From NCBI GenBank assembly GCA_019454045.1, contig SKCR01049625.1:62001-126000 (forward strand): a stretch of 64,000 nucleotides of DNA. Reading direction: 5' to 3'. The DNA is from Zanthoxylum bungeanum. Its lineage: Eukaryota > Streptophyta > Magnoliopsida > Sapindales > Rutaceae. Of this stretch, positions 9,947-21,000 are shown in pieces; positions within the stretch are counted from its first letter, which is position 1; each line of letters starts with the position of its first letter. Below the pieces are notes generated by a model. It was not told the origin of the DNA and searched no databases. It saw nothing but the letters and a program-made list of their open reading frames with translations. The position numbers and the translations under genes were made by a program.

Positions 9947-11241
9947 TTTTCTTTTTAGATTTAGAATTTCAGCTAACCAGGTACTGTTTCTAAACTCTTC
10001 TTCTACTTTTTAGACATTGGGGACAATGTCTCAATTAGGTTTGGGGGAGGGGAATAGTTGACTAGTATCTTGTTTTTATTATGTTGTTTTTATTTAATTT
10101 TTAGTCAAAAATTTTCAATTTAAAAAAAAAATCAAAATTTTAAAAAAATAATAAAAAAATATTTTGTGTGTTTGTATTTTTTTTTACTTGACTAATCTGG
10201 TGAAATTGGTGTGAGATAGCTGTGTAAGGAATTTCCACTCCTGAGACGTATCTCAACCTATTTCGTAAAAAATTAATTTTTTTTTATTTCCTTTTGAATT
10301 ATTTAATTTGTGAATTCTTCATAATACTAATTAAATTGGATCTTTATATGCTCAGTTGACAAGTATTATCAATATACATGGTAACATACGACCATGAGTT
10401 GTAAGTGAAAAGTTTGTAATATTAAGTGCTCTAGTTTAATTGGAGGAAGCATCTAAAAAAAGCAATGGAATAATAAAAAAAATAAAATAAAAAAAAACGT
10501 CTAAGATCCGAGTAATTAAGTCCGTATGAGTTTTTTTAACACATAGTGCCTTAAAACCAACTGGTTTGGGAGTCACTGGCCCAAAGCTCACTACATGGAT
10601 TGAAGATGTTATAATATATATATATATATATATAGCTGAAATCCGAGTAATTAAGTCTGTAAGGGTATCTTAACACCTAGTGCCCTGAAGCCAACTGGCT
10701 TAGGAGTCACTGGCCCAAAGCTCGCTACATGGATAAAGGATATTGTATATAAATAACAAAAAAAAAAAATCAGAAAAAAAGTATATTCCATTGCTTAAAA
10801 AGGTGTGAATTCTGGACAAAAATATTACTCTATTTTCAACTACACTTATGAATATTGTGGGCACAATGACTTGACTAATACTTTGTTGGTTGTGTATATG
10901 GAGAACGGTAAAAATAATCAGAGAATTTACTTATTTGGTAATTTAGAAAGAAAGAAAACAACTATTAACTTGGATAAGAAATTTCACTTGTTTAGACACT
11001 AACTTATTTATTCTCCTGTCTTTTTGCTTTTGTATGCATTATATTGACGTTTATGGGTATCGTCACTGTAAGCCCTCACGAGACTACAACTCGTCCACTA
11101 GGGACTCCTAGGGGTTTAAAGGCTTGTTGCATACGCTAAATGCAACCGTGATCCCTATGAAAGTGACTTAGTTTAATTTTATTTTAAATTTGTTTATTGC
11201 ATTTTATTTTGTTGTTTTGCTCGAGGACTAGCAAAATTTTA
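9947..11241 (+). other. Athila-like 3' non-coding region
   Basis: No credible gene. It begins with GACATTGGGGACAATGTC (10014-10031) and a G-rich GGTTTGGGGGAGGGGAA tract. A/T homopolymer-rich DNA follows (10070-10300), then the repeat cassette at 10460-10796, a short AT-rich open frame (10805-11002, not convincing) and GCTCGAGGACTAGCAAAA just before the polypurine tract. These non-coding blocks are typical of the 3' part of Athila-lineage elements. Confidence 0.65.
10460..10796 (+). repeat. direct-repeat cassette bounded by a 13-bp inverted repeat
   Basis: Two direct copies of about 95 bp (10506-10600 and 10641-10734) begin ATCCGAGTAATTAAGTC and end CTACATGGAT. They are separated by an (AT)n run at 10610-10634. 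The cassette is bounded by an inverted repeat, AAGCAATGGAATA (10460-10472) and TATTCCATTGCTT (10784-10796), so the transcript could fold into a stem enclosing both repeats. Confidence 0.75.
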
Positions 11242-11253
11242 GGTTTTGGGGTG
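11242..11253 (+). promoter_or_regulatory. polypurine tract of the Athila-like element
   Basis: GGTTTTGGGGTG lies immediately before the TGATAAG start of the 3' LTR. Plus-strand DNA synthesis would prime here. Confidence 0.7.
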
Positions 11254-13118
11254 TGATAAGCGGTAAATATATCAGTATTTACCGTCCCTTTTACTTAATA
11301 TTTTGTACAGTTTCTCGAGATTTGTGAATATTTTGTTATTTTTTGTGTTATTTTGTAGATAAATAAAATAACAAGACTCTCTAGGAGCAATTCGGGACTA
11401 AAACATCGAAAAATGGACAAAAAAGGAAAAAATATAAATTTCCTGCTAAAATACGCCATTTTCTAAAATGCACCGTTGCTAAAATGCACCGCCTGCTATC
11501 ATGCGCCGCTAACGTGCATCAGACATGTGTCAAAATCAAAGAAACTTGCAATCATGCGCATTTGCTAACATGCGTCTGCCAAGTGTCAATATCACAACAG
11601 TCTCGTTAACATGGGTCAGACACGTATTATCATCCCATGCTGCTGATATTTACTATGCACATATCGCGACGTGAACAACCTTACACGTCGTGATGCTAAG
11701 CCAATAATTCAGAGGCCAGACACGTGTCATCATTGCAGTGAATGAGTGGCACGTCGCTACGTGCAAGCTACTTTGCGTCGCGACGCGCGTGGCATATTTT
11801 TCCCTTTAAATAGAACCTGAAATCAGAAGAAAATGCATACCTTCTTTCGGGGAATTCCTTAAGAATACTAAGAATATTGTATCTTGTTTGTTTATTTACA
11901 ACTTTCTGTATTTAATTTTTTTATTTTACGCAATAGTACTTATTTTATTTTACTTTTCATTTTTTATTTTTACTGTTCAGTATGAGGAGGTAACTCTCTT
12001 CTGCTAGGGTAAAATATTAAGCTTTTATTACTAATATTTAGATTAATCTCCCTTAATTATAATATATAAACTATTTAAAACCTGACTTAATGGGATACCG
12101 CCTTTATGGTCGGTTGGATTTAATTAAATTGATTTTAACCTGACTAAATTGGATACCACTTTTATGGTCGGTTGGAATTAATTATAAATTTGACTTAATC
12201 AGGATACCACCTATATGGTCGGTTGGTAATTATCACGTAAAGTTAATATATTATAATAAGGGAGATATCTAAAATAGAAATAATAAAAATGGATCCTCTA
12301 ACCCCAGCATTTTCTGTATTACTTTATTTACCTTTTTACTTTCAAGCTTTTACTTTATGTCATTTACTTTATTTACGCTTTTACTAGTCCTAGATATGTG
12401 TTGTAACTAAACTCGATATCTGAGGTTGTGATGAATTCCAATATCACCAGTTTATAAGGGGTTATGTTATGGTTTGGGTAATATAAAGGTTTATTAATTG
12501 AGCCTTAAGCTTAATACTTCTTGTTAACTGGCCATTAACAAGATTGATTTGGTAAACTTAAAATGAACTTGGAAAAGAGATTTTAGGTTTAGCCTTAAAC
12601 TCAATAGCTCACGATCTCACCTTGGGGCATGATGACTCTTAGGTAGATTTCCTTACAGGATAAGAATATACCTGTCGGGCGGGGGTAGCCATAATTGGAA
12701 CTTAATCTTAATGAATTCAGGTAACTTGGTTGACATAGGAATATGATTACTTGAGTTATACTGGGTATTTGCATCTGACTTTCGGAAGAGGCTTTTGCAT
12801 AAATTCGTGTTCCAGGTTAATAAACCAATATATTGCACAAATGTGAGTTAACACCACCTCATCTTTAAAAGATATTGGAAGGATTCACAACCCTGGATAG
12901 TTTAATAATATTGAATTTTCCTTTCAATGACTTTCGCACTATTTTTATTTACTTGTTTTAAAATCACCATCAAATCAAACAACCAATCTATTAGATACTC
13001 ATAAACATTTGACTTCATAAAATTAATAACTTAGTTATTAAGTCCTCGTGGGATCGATACATTTTATACTACTTGAGCGATATGTGTGCTTGCGTAACGT
13101 GAGTGATTTCGCCGATCA
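11254..13118 (+). mobile_element. 3' LTR of the Athila-like element
   Basis: It starts TGATAAGCGGTAAATA directly after the polypurine tract and ends near GCCGATCA (13111-13118). A TATA-like TTTAAATAG (11805-11813) marks the promoter. The U3 part has repeated TAAAATGCACCG/TAACATGCGTC-type words (11450-11640) and ACGT-core sites, including GACACGTGTC. Three diverged copies of about 55 bp at 12081-12230 share GGATACC and TATGGTCGGTTGG. The right end is inferred from the CA dinucleotide and the loss of Athila-like sequence, so it is less certain than the left end. Confidence 0.75.
12081..12230 (+). repeat. three tandem copies of a GGATACC...TATGGTCGGTTGG unit
   Basis: Copies start near 12081, 12140 and 12191. 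Each carries a CTGACTTAAT-like word, GGATACC and TATGGTCGGTTGG. They lie within the 3' LTR downstream of its TATA-like site, so they would be in the transcript. Confidence 0.7.
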
Positions 13119-15559
13119 GCTGTCATGAAAACAACACCAGTATCGTAACCTAGAGGCGTAAGACCTATATAGAGGGACCTAGAACTGTATAAGCAGAAGA
13201 AACTGAGCTGTAACATGTAACCTACGTAGCGGGAACCTAGCACCGCATAAGAAGGAAAAGCTGATCATGATCACGAAATAGCCTAAGAGGGTTTCTAAAC
13301 AACCATTAGGCAAGCTGAAGCTGAGGGAACGATACTCTACTGATGTTTAAAAATGTGTAAAATATCTATGCAAAATTAGGATTCAAACGTCTCCCCTGGA
13401 TCGCCTTACATACTGGGATTCGACTGTCGTCCCTGAGTACGCTTGCATATTATGATGCAAAAATCATGAAATATGACTATAAACTGTAAATATATACTGA
13501 AATTGGAATTCATGACTATAAGTTGAAAAGGTAAACTGTAAACTTGACCGCAAAACATGGAGTGTGAACTATAAAACATGATTGAGAACTGTAAATCATA
13601 AGTTGTAAACTGTAATTCTTGACGCATAAATCGTAATTCATGATTTGAAAGCTGTAAATTGTAAACTGAAATCATATAACTCATAAACTGAAAACCGAAG
13701 TGATGAACTGTAACATGTAAAGCATGAATTGTAACATATAAATCATGAACTAAAAACATGTAAATCGTGGACTAAAATTTATAAATCATAAACTACAAAC
13801 CGAGAAACATAAGTTGTAAACATGAACTGTAACATAAAACTGAAAACTAAAAACCTGACTTGAAACTGTAAACTTGAACGGAAAATTATAATCATGGTAG
13901 AAAATTGTATAACATAGATTGGAAGCATGACTTGAAATTGTAAACTTGAACTGAAAATTATAATCATGGCAGAAAATTGAATAACGTAGACTGGAAGCAT
14001 GACTGAAAACTGTGAACATGATAATTTGACTATAAACTATAAACATGACTTAAAAACTAAAAACCGAATCATGAACTGAAAACATAAAGATGAACTGAAA
14101 GTGTACACTTGAAGTAAAGTGTGAACATGGACTAAAATTGCGAATCTGAATAGAAAACTGTAAACATGGATTATAACGGTAAATATGATTGTAAATCATA
14201 GACATGAATGGTAAATTATAAACATAACGTGGAAATTGTAACATAACTGAAACTATAAAAATAATTGTAAACTATAAACGTAAACTGAAAACTATGAAAC
14301 ATAATTGTAATCATAAGACCATAAATCATGACTGTAACTGTAAGGCGTGAAATGCACACTATATGACGTGATTGATAAATCATGACACGTGATCATCAAT
14401 TCAAAATCTACAACTGAAAAGCATGAGCTATAACTAACAAAAATATGAAATATGGATGAAATTGTGACAAGTAAACTATAAATCATGGAACATGATTGTA
14501 AAACATGAAAAGTGACTAAAACTATGATATGTAAACAATAAATCGTGAACTAGAGTCCGTAAATCATGAATTGTAATTGTAGAACGTGACATGTGGCTGT
14601 AAAACTTGAACTGTAAGTCGTAAGTCGTAAATCATGAAACATGATTCTTAAGTCATGAAAATCTAATGAATACTGAGGAAATCTTATATATCAGAGACAT
14701 ATGACAAAACCTTCTAAAACATGCCTAAGTAGATCATATACAGACATATGTGCTAGCTTCTACATATACCACTCATATGAGTCCCTCTACCTATTTTAGA
14801 ATAAGTATGAGATGGATGTAGTCTGAGCGGATACCCTAACCAGCATTGTTATGGCACGTTACCAAATTATAAACCAAACCTTACATACACATTGCAAACA
14901 TAAATCGTAAATCACGAATCATAAGCTGTAAGTTGTGAAACATGTATCGTAATTCGTAGTCCACATTGGGATAGTATTCACGTAACATGAACTTATAAAT
15001 CATAACCATGTAACATATAAAACATATAAGCATAACTTGGGAAAACATGTATAAACTATCACGAGCTGGAGATATCACATATACTTGAGCTGCCAACCAT
15101 GAAAACATAACTAAACGAAAGCATATTAATATAAATATGAAATTTGATGTAATCATAAACTTAAAACTTGGTTTAATAAGCATTTAAAGTCATAAATATA
15201 AAAACTGTAACATTCACTCACAAAGTTAACGAAAAATCCTACTGTTTATACTGGCGTATGGAACTAACTGGAACTTCCTACATGGAACTAGTAGGTTTTG
15301 CTTCAATTGGCATTTGAAATTGCAACAAAAACACATCATTTGAGGTTGATTAAGGGGCTGAGAAAGTAAACCAACATGGAGAGAGTGGAAAGGGTTTTGG
15401 GCCTGAGTTGAAGATGAATGAGAGTAAAAGTTGCTTTATTTATAAGCCACAAGTGAGGGGGATATTTTCAATTTAAATAATTCAATTAAAAGAGGCTACA
15501 TATCACAATTTTATCCATTATTGTCACAATTATGTGGGCTAAAATTTAAACCTAAATTT
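13119..15559 (-). repeat. probable old LTR in reverse orientation, with long degenerate repeat
   Basis: No gene. 13440-15190 is a very degenerate array of words such as AACTGTAAATCATGA, AACTGAAAACATAAA and GAACTGTAAAC. Read on the minus strand, 15559-15430 holds a TTATAAATAAAG promoter-like box and a leader-like segment. The matching upstream part is probably 24800-24965 plus 27883-28028, ending in CGGGGTGCTATA. Together they suggest one reverse LTR of about 2.75 kb, later split by element A and a solo LTR. No clear TSD was found, so this is tentative. The minus-strand open frames over the array are artefacts of the repeat. Confidence 0.4.
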
Positions 15560-17987
15560 TGTTGGGGTTGGTGCTCAGAGCGCCAATCCGGACCGTATTT
15601 ATGTCTGATTCATGAATACGAACATCCCTTTATTCCATAATATTACTTATTTATGGTTGCACCTCTTGTTCTTATATACGTATTCGATCTAATTACTATT
15701 AGATTGAAACTAAATGTGGTTTAGTGATATGTATATATTAGACAAAGGCCCGATATATATAATACAGTACACAGTTACAAAGGGAGTTTGTAATTGACAT
15801 TTGGAAGTGTCACTGTTATATATATTATCAAACATAGTTCCTGGTCAAGATTTGCTAACACGGGTCGATTAGTCAAATCCATTGAGACCAGTACATGTCG
15901 TATATCGAGACTTGGTCCGATGGTTTATCCCAATGAACCATGAGTCTGGAGAGACTCTTATAGATGTGTAGGTGTTTATAGTGTATAAACACTGAACGGC
16001 TCACCAAATATTCTTAATGGATGGTACACCAACGTCAATAAGAATCTTCTCGGGTTGAGTAGCATAGTGGTCCTTCGACTTGAGATACCACTGTGGATGT
16101 ATGAGACATCCTCCACACTTAGATGACAGTCACGTCACCGATCTATTTAGATCAGACCTCCGCCTGTTCATTGGGTGTGGACCGATCCTCAGGATATCCT
16201 GTGTGTATCAAGATAGGATCCGTCAGTTCTGTGTACAGAGCATAGGTAGTCCATATATAATTAGCAGTCTGTTAAATCTGTGGCCACATTATACTAGGAA
16301 GTAAGTTCCGAATGTTATTTAGAGATTGCTAATAGATACGTCGACGGGATAATACCTATAGAGATTTGACGTTTACATCTATATCTCTGGTATTATCCGA
16401 ATACCTGTGACGGAGAGATTATACGTATGCAATGACCTCGACCTGTATGATTCAACGAGATTATCCGTGATCGTCATAATCTACGGTGGATAGATTATGG
16501 ACACGAAATTGGATTTCGTGACGAATATACCTGAATCTAGAGAGTCTCAATAATGAAACATACTCGTAGAGCACTAGAGCAACATTTATGAATAATGATG
16601 ATTATTTATAAATCGTTTAATCGTTAAACGAAAAATACATGCGAACGGGCCGAACCGTCATTTCCTAATTAATGTGTATTTGTATTTAATATATGATATT
16701 ATTAAATACACATTAATAAATAGTCAAATAAAGGTATTTGACATATATCATCAATATATGTATTTGAGATATTTAATGTAAATATAATACATATATTTGA
16801 TATATTTGTATTTATTTAATTAATTAATTATTTAATTGTTAAATGATTAATATAATTAAAATATAAATATATCACCAAATGATAAAGTTAGGAAATGATT
16901 ATAAGTGTAAATGTTTGACTTTACATTAAAGAAAAAGGTTGTCAAATTGATTTTGACTTCTTAAGATATTTGTTCAAAATTGTTTGAAAAATGAAAATAT
17001 CTTTCTCTTTATTTCTTGCTAAATTCGGCCATACACTTAAAATATAAGAGTTATATTTTTCTTAGTTGCATTTGTTGACTTAATTAAATGTCTTTAAAGT
17101 TGTTTTTAGATATTTAACCAAGTTGATCAAATGTAAAGTGAAATGAAATTGAAATTACAAGACTTGCATTTCCTTTAGTGAAATTCGGCCAAGGTGGAAT
17201 GGTGCAAGTATATATTATTTTTTCATTTCATTTATTCATAACCTAATACACTTTAAAAGAAAACTCCATTAATGGAAACCAAAGAAAGCTTGTGAGAAAG
17301 AAAGAAGAAACCAAAGAAAGCTTGGATTTTAGTAAGTTTCTCCAACTTACTATTAGAAAGGAAAATGTTCCTTAGGATCTAGGCTTTAACATATGATGTT
17401 CTTAGGTTATTTCTTTCTTTATTCTTTGTGTTTTTGATGATGGAAGTTTTGGTGAAAGTGTAGAGCATGTATGATGAAGGAAGCTTATGGCTATTCTAGT
17501 AATAAGTGTTCTTTTATGGTTTTGGAAATCTTGTTGCTAATCTAGAGTTGTTGACCCACTCTTAGATGACCTAGATTTGATCTTTAGTTGTTTCATTGTG
17601 TTGAGACTTAGATTGGATGGAAGAATGATGATTGAAGTAATTGATTTAACCAATTTGGTCTAATTTGTCCAATTTGATGTAATTGAAAAATTAGGGTTCA
17701 TGACCAATTCCAAATTTGGGGCTTTTCAAAATCTTAGAAATGATTTAGTATCATTCAAAATTGATTAGATCAATTTCGAACTAAAATGGACTAAATACCA
17801 AGTGTAAGGGCAATTCGGTAAATTCACTTGAATATGATTCATTTGAATTTTATTTCATAATTTGATTATTGGATAATTAAATAAATATGTTTATTTAATT
17901 AATCCGAGAAAAAGTTTTTGAAATCGGAAAATTTGATTTTCCACCGCTTCCGCTGCGTTACCGGATTAAGCCCCTAAAACCCATACA
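15560..17987 (+). repeat. 5' LTR of element A
   Basis: It is 2428 bp, from TGTTGGGGTTGG to CCCATACA. It is highly similar to 22186-24794 but lacks about 190 bp near 17725 that the 3' LTR (about 24357-24545) and element B both have, so the 5' copy lost it. The segment 15940-16520 is packed with inverted repeats. The small open frame at 16080-16304 coincides with these and is not judged a gene. Confidence 0.92.
15942..16520 (+). repeat. hairpin array in the LTR
   Basis: Successive inverted repeats: GAGTCT/AGACTC (15942-15957), GTGTTTATA/TATAAACAC (15972-15992), TTCTTA/TAAGAA (16011-16044), AGTGGT/ACCACT (16066-16092), GATCTA/TAGATC (16140-16153), TCTGTGTACAGA (16228-16239), GGATAATACC/GGTATTATCC (16347-16398, with inner AGAGAT/ATCTCT), CATAATCTA/TAGATTATG (16475-16499) and CACGAAAT/ATTTCGTG (16502-16520). 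Equivalent hairpins occur in the LTRs of element B. Confidence 0.8.
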
Positions 17988-17990
17988 AAA

Positions 17991-18002
17991 TGGTATCAGA
18001 GC
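17991..18002 (+). promoter_or_regulatory. primer binding site of element A
   Basis: TGGTATCAGAGC is complementary to the 3' end of plant initiator Met tRNA and is the standard primer site for minus-strand synthesis in Ty1/copia elements. It sits 3 bases after the LTR end. Confidence 0.93.
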
Positions 18003-21000
18003 GAGTCTGATTCTAGGCCTCCATAAATGATTAGCTTGTTTTATTCAATGTTTAATCATGTTTTCTTGACTTTATACATGCATGTTATAATCTAATTTGA
18101 TTAGATTTAGGGTGTATGACACTTAATGGAATATCCCCGCTTAATAAGATTTTAAAGTAACTAGTATTTGGAATACTTGTTTCATGGTCCGTCTTGTCAA
18201 TACAGTTTATAAATATCTTTTTGTTGACTACATCCGAGACCGTGCCTCTGCTGTGAGGGTGTAGCTGATAGAAATTTATTTATGCCGAATGTATATTAGA
18301 TACTAGATAAATTCAAGCGAAAACGCAATCCTGAACGTGCCCTAGCTGTCAGGGTTACGCAAGTAACTTGACTTTATCATTGACAAGTTTAACCTTGCTA
18401 CGTCTCCTTGTGGGCCTGCCTTCGCAGCGACAACGAGAAACGGCCAGGACCGGAACCTTGGAGTCACTAGTGAGTGATTGACAATTAGTTGTCTACCTGT
18501 GAATATATGTAGGCGAGACCGTGCCTCTGCTATGAGTCGAAATATATTCATGGGGTCCTCTTCCCATTATGGAATTCGATTTAATTATTGAATTCTCATT
18601 TTTCCGTTGGGGATTACGGTATTACATAAAATAATGAGAGGCACTGCTAAGTTTAAAAATTCCTTAACTTAGGCAGTGTGTATTAATTATGGAAATAGCC
18701 GCTTGTCTGTTTTCCTTAATCTATATTAGATAGAATTAAACTTTTAATTCACTGCACACATATTTTGATATATTGTTTGACTTGACTCTTGGTTGCAGTT
18801 ATTCTAGAATAGGTTCTAGATACTACTAGACTAGGATATCATTAGATTGGTCTAAACCATCGGGAACTGCTGTTCCGTTTTTCTTCAAAAATAAAGATGG
18901 TTAATGACTTAGTTTCTAAGTCCTGATAGATAATCTAGATAGATATCCCTTTTAGGATATAATACTTTAGAGAGAATAGTTTCTTATGCAGTAAGAATTG
19001 ACTTGAATTAGTTCATGTCTCGAGATTCTTGACTGGCATTAAGAAAGCCCTATTAGGTATTTGTTTATCTAGTAATGACATTTCTAAGCTTTAACTACCT
19101 TTAGAGGTAATGTGTCCGACACAATTTGCTAATCAATTATTTACAATTGTTGTGAATAGTTGAATGCAAATAGTAAAGATAAAGAAAGGAGATGCGTATA
19201 GTTATGTATAGAAAATATTGATTTTCACAAATACTACAATTATAGGTATTGGATACCAGATCTCCCGTCTAGTTATTTGAAATATTGGTTAACAATTATT
19301 TTGATATTTGATATCGGAACTCGCGACTATTGGATAGTCACTTGTTCTTTATAAACAATTGTTACATATTTTAAATATAACTAGTAGTGTCATTGACGTA
19401 AAGATAAACATTAAGAAAAATTATTCGGTAAAATAAATAATTTAGAACGGTGCTTTATGAGTTTAATCACTTAAGCATTAGATGCTTATTTCGTATGGTA
19501 AAGGATGATTTGATACGAGATCACACCACACATCCTTATCCATTTAATGAATATTGTATTCAAGAAAGTGATTAAGATCTCGTTTAACCAATAATTGTCA
19601 TTGGACCACCAAATTATTTAACTGATACATTGGATGTATGTAGTTTAATAAATAATAATTGCTTAAGGTAGTTTTCTTTATTTCGTAACTTAGTTGATGA
19701 ATTGTCATAACTTAGTTACGTGTTTCTGAAGGAACACATATTAAAAGTCTTGAAAGTATCAAGAACTTTCAATCTGTTCTGATGAAACGTAGATTGAACA
19801 TTTTTGACTTGTTCAAATATATTCAATCTGAAGTATTTTGAAAACTTGATCCTTAAAATTCATTACATGTCTTTGAACTGTTCAAAGATTTTTGATACGA
19901 TCAAACATTTGAATTTAAAGCAATTAGTTCTAAGGTTATTTAGTGAATATGATTCATATTCAATATTATTCTTCCACGATTCCATCTTGATGGAATTGAG
20001 TAGTGGGAGCAATCGAATCTTATATGATTTGATTCGTTTGATATTGAATATTACCGAATTAGTTTCAATACTCTTGGGGTTATGCTCCAGTAACACTAAT
20101 TCATCTCTTTAATTAATGTTCCATTAATTTCTACAGTTACATATATGATATGTATAGGTAGAAAATCCGAATCTTGAAAAGTTTAAGATTTGAATGTTTC
20201 TTTTATATAATAGTTATATAATGGAAATTACTTACACCTTGGAGGTATAAGTAAAAGTTTATCGTTTATTCTGTTTAATAGAATATTGTATTCTATTTAA
20301 TAGAATATCCTTTCCTACGATCCTAAGTAATAAAATTGTTTTATTACTTGGCGTGTAACATCTGATGTTAATTATTGTAGAAAAAGACTTGACTTATTGA
20401 GTCAAATGTGAGAATGATAAATTATAAATGGAACTACGTAATTAATAAGATGAAACAACCCTTATACATCTTCTATATAAGTCTAATAGGATATCAGAAT
20501 CATTTACGAGTATTTGATACTTAATGGTTCTGTTGTTTTCTTATTGAAGAAAATTATCCTATAACTTATAATAGAAGGGATATTTGATATCGATTCTGGA
20601 AGTTCACCATTGAACCATAGATCTAAGATTGTCCATAGCTTACTACGATCAAGTTTTGAACTTGATTAAGCTTTCATTATGAATTAGTTCATGATATGTG
20701 CTAATTGTTTGCGCAGAAAAAGCAGTGTGAGCTTGTTAAAGGTTTGACCTTTACAATATGACAGTGAGAAAAGTTATACTCAGCAATCTATTGTAGATTC
20801 TGAGAAAACTTATCTCTAGTCACACTAAATGAACAATTAGAGATATATTGGTTAATGTTGATATTAAACTGTATATTTTAGCTAAAGAATGCAAAGTGGC
20901 ATTTTTGGATGACTTATTCAGATAAGAGATCAGTTGTGATTTCCTTGTTTGAAAAGTTCATTCTGGAATAGCCCTAGAGTTTGTGTTATGCTGAGATCGC

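Larger units (their letters stand above)
1..13118 (+). mobile_element. Athila-like Ty3/gypsy retrotransposon, 5' end beyond window
   Basis: The order is gag, protease, RT, RNase H, integrase, accessory region, 3' non-coding DNA, polypurine tract and 3' LTR, as in plant Ty3/gypsy elements. Athila-type hallmarks seen directly are the protease motif [10 protein letters not shown], the RT motif FMDDFSVFG, a GGGAGGCAACCCA stretch after pol (8410-8422), the GACATTGGGGACAATGTC stretch (10014-10031) followed by a G-rich tract, and an LTR starting TGATAAG. The coding region has many stops and frameshifts, so the element is dead. A solo LTR interrupts the integrase at 3612-7345. The 5' LTR and primer site are outside the window, so no TSD can be tested. 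Lineage assignment comes from motif recall, not a tree. Confidence 0.85.

Noticed and set aside
10805..11002. 65-codon ORF before the Athila polypurine tract
   Set aside because: AT-rich, no recognised family, and in a normally non-coding part of the element.
13406..15183. Series of minus-strand ORFs rich in Phe, Ser, Tyr and Val
   Set aside because: Translation of a degenerate AACTGTAAATCATGA-type repeat; no domains.
16080..16304. Small ORF recurring in the LTRs of A and B (also 22709-22951, 55451-55741, 62332-62565)
   Set aside because: It recurs because the LTRs are copies of each other. It lies over the hairpin array, its length varies (74-96 codons) and the ancient LTR at 28122 has it broken. 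I found no protein-level conservation.
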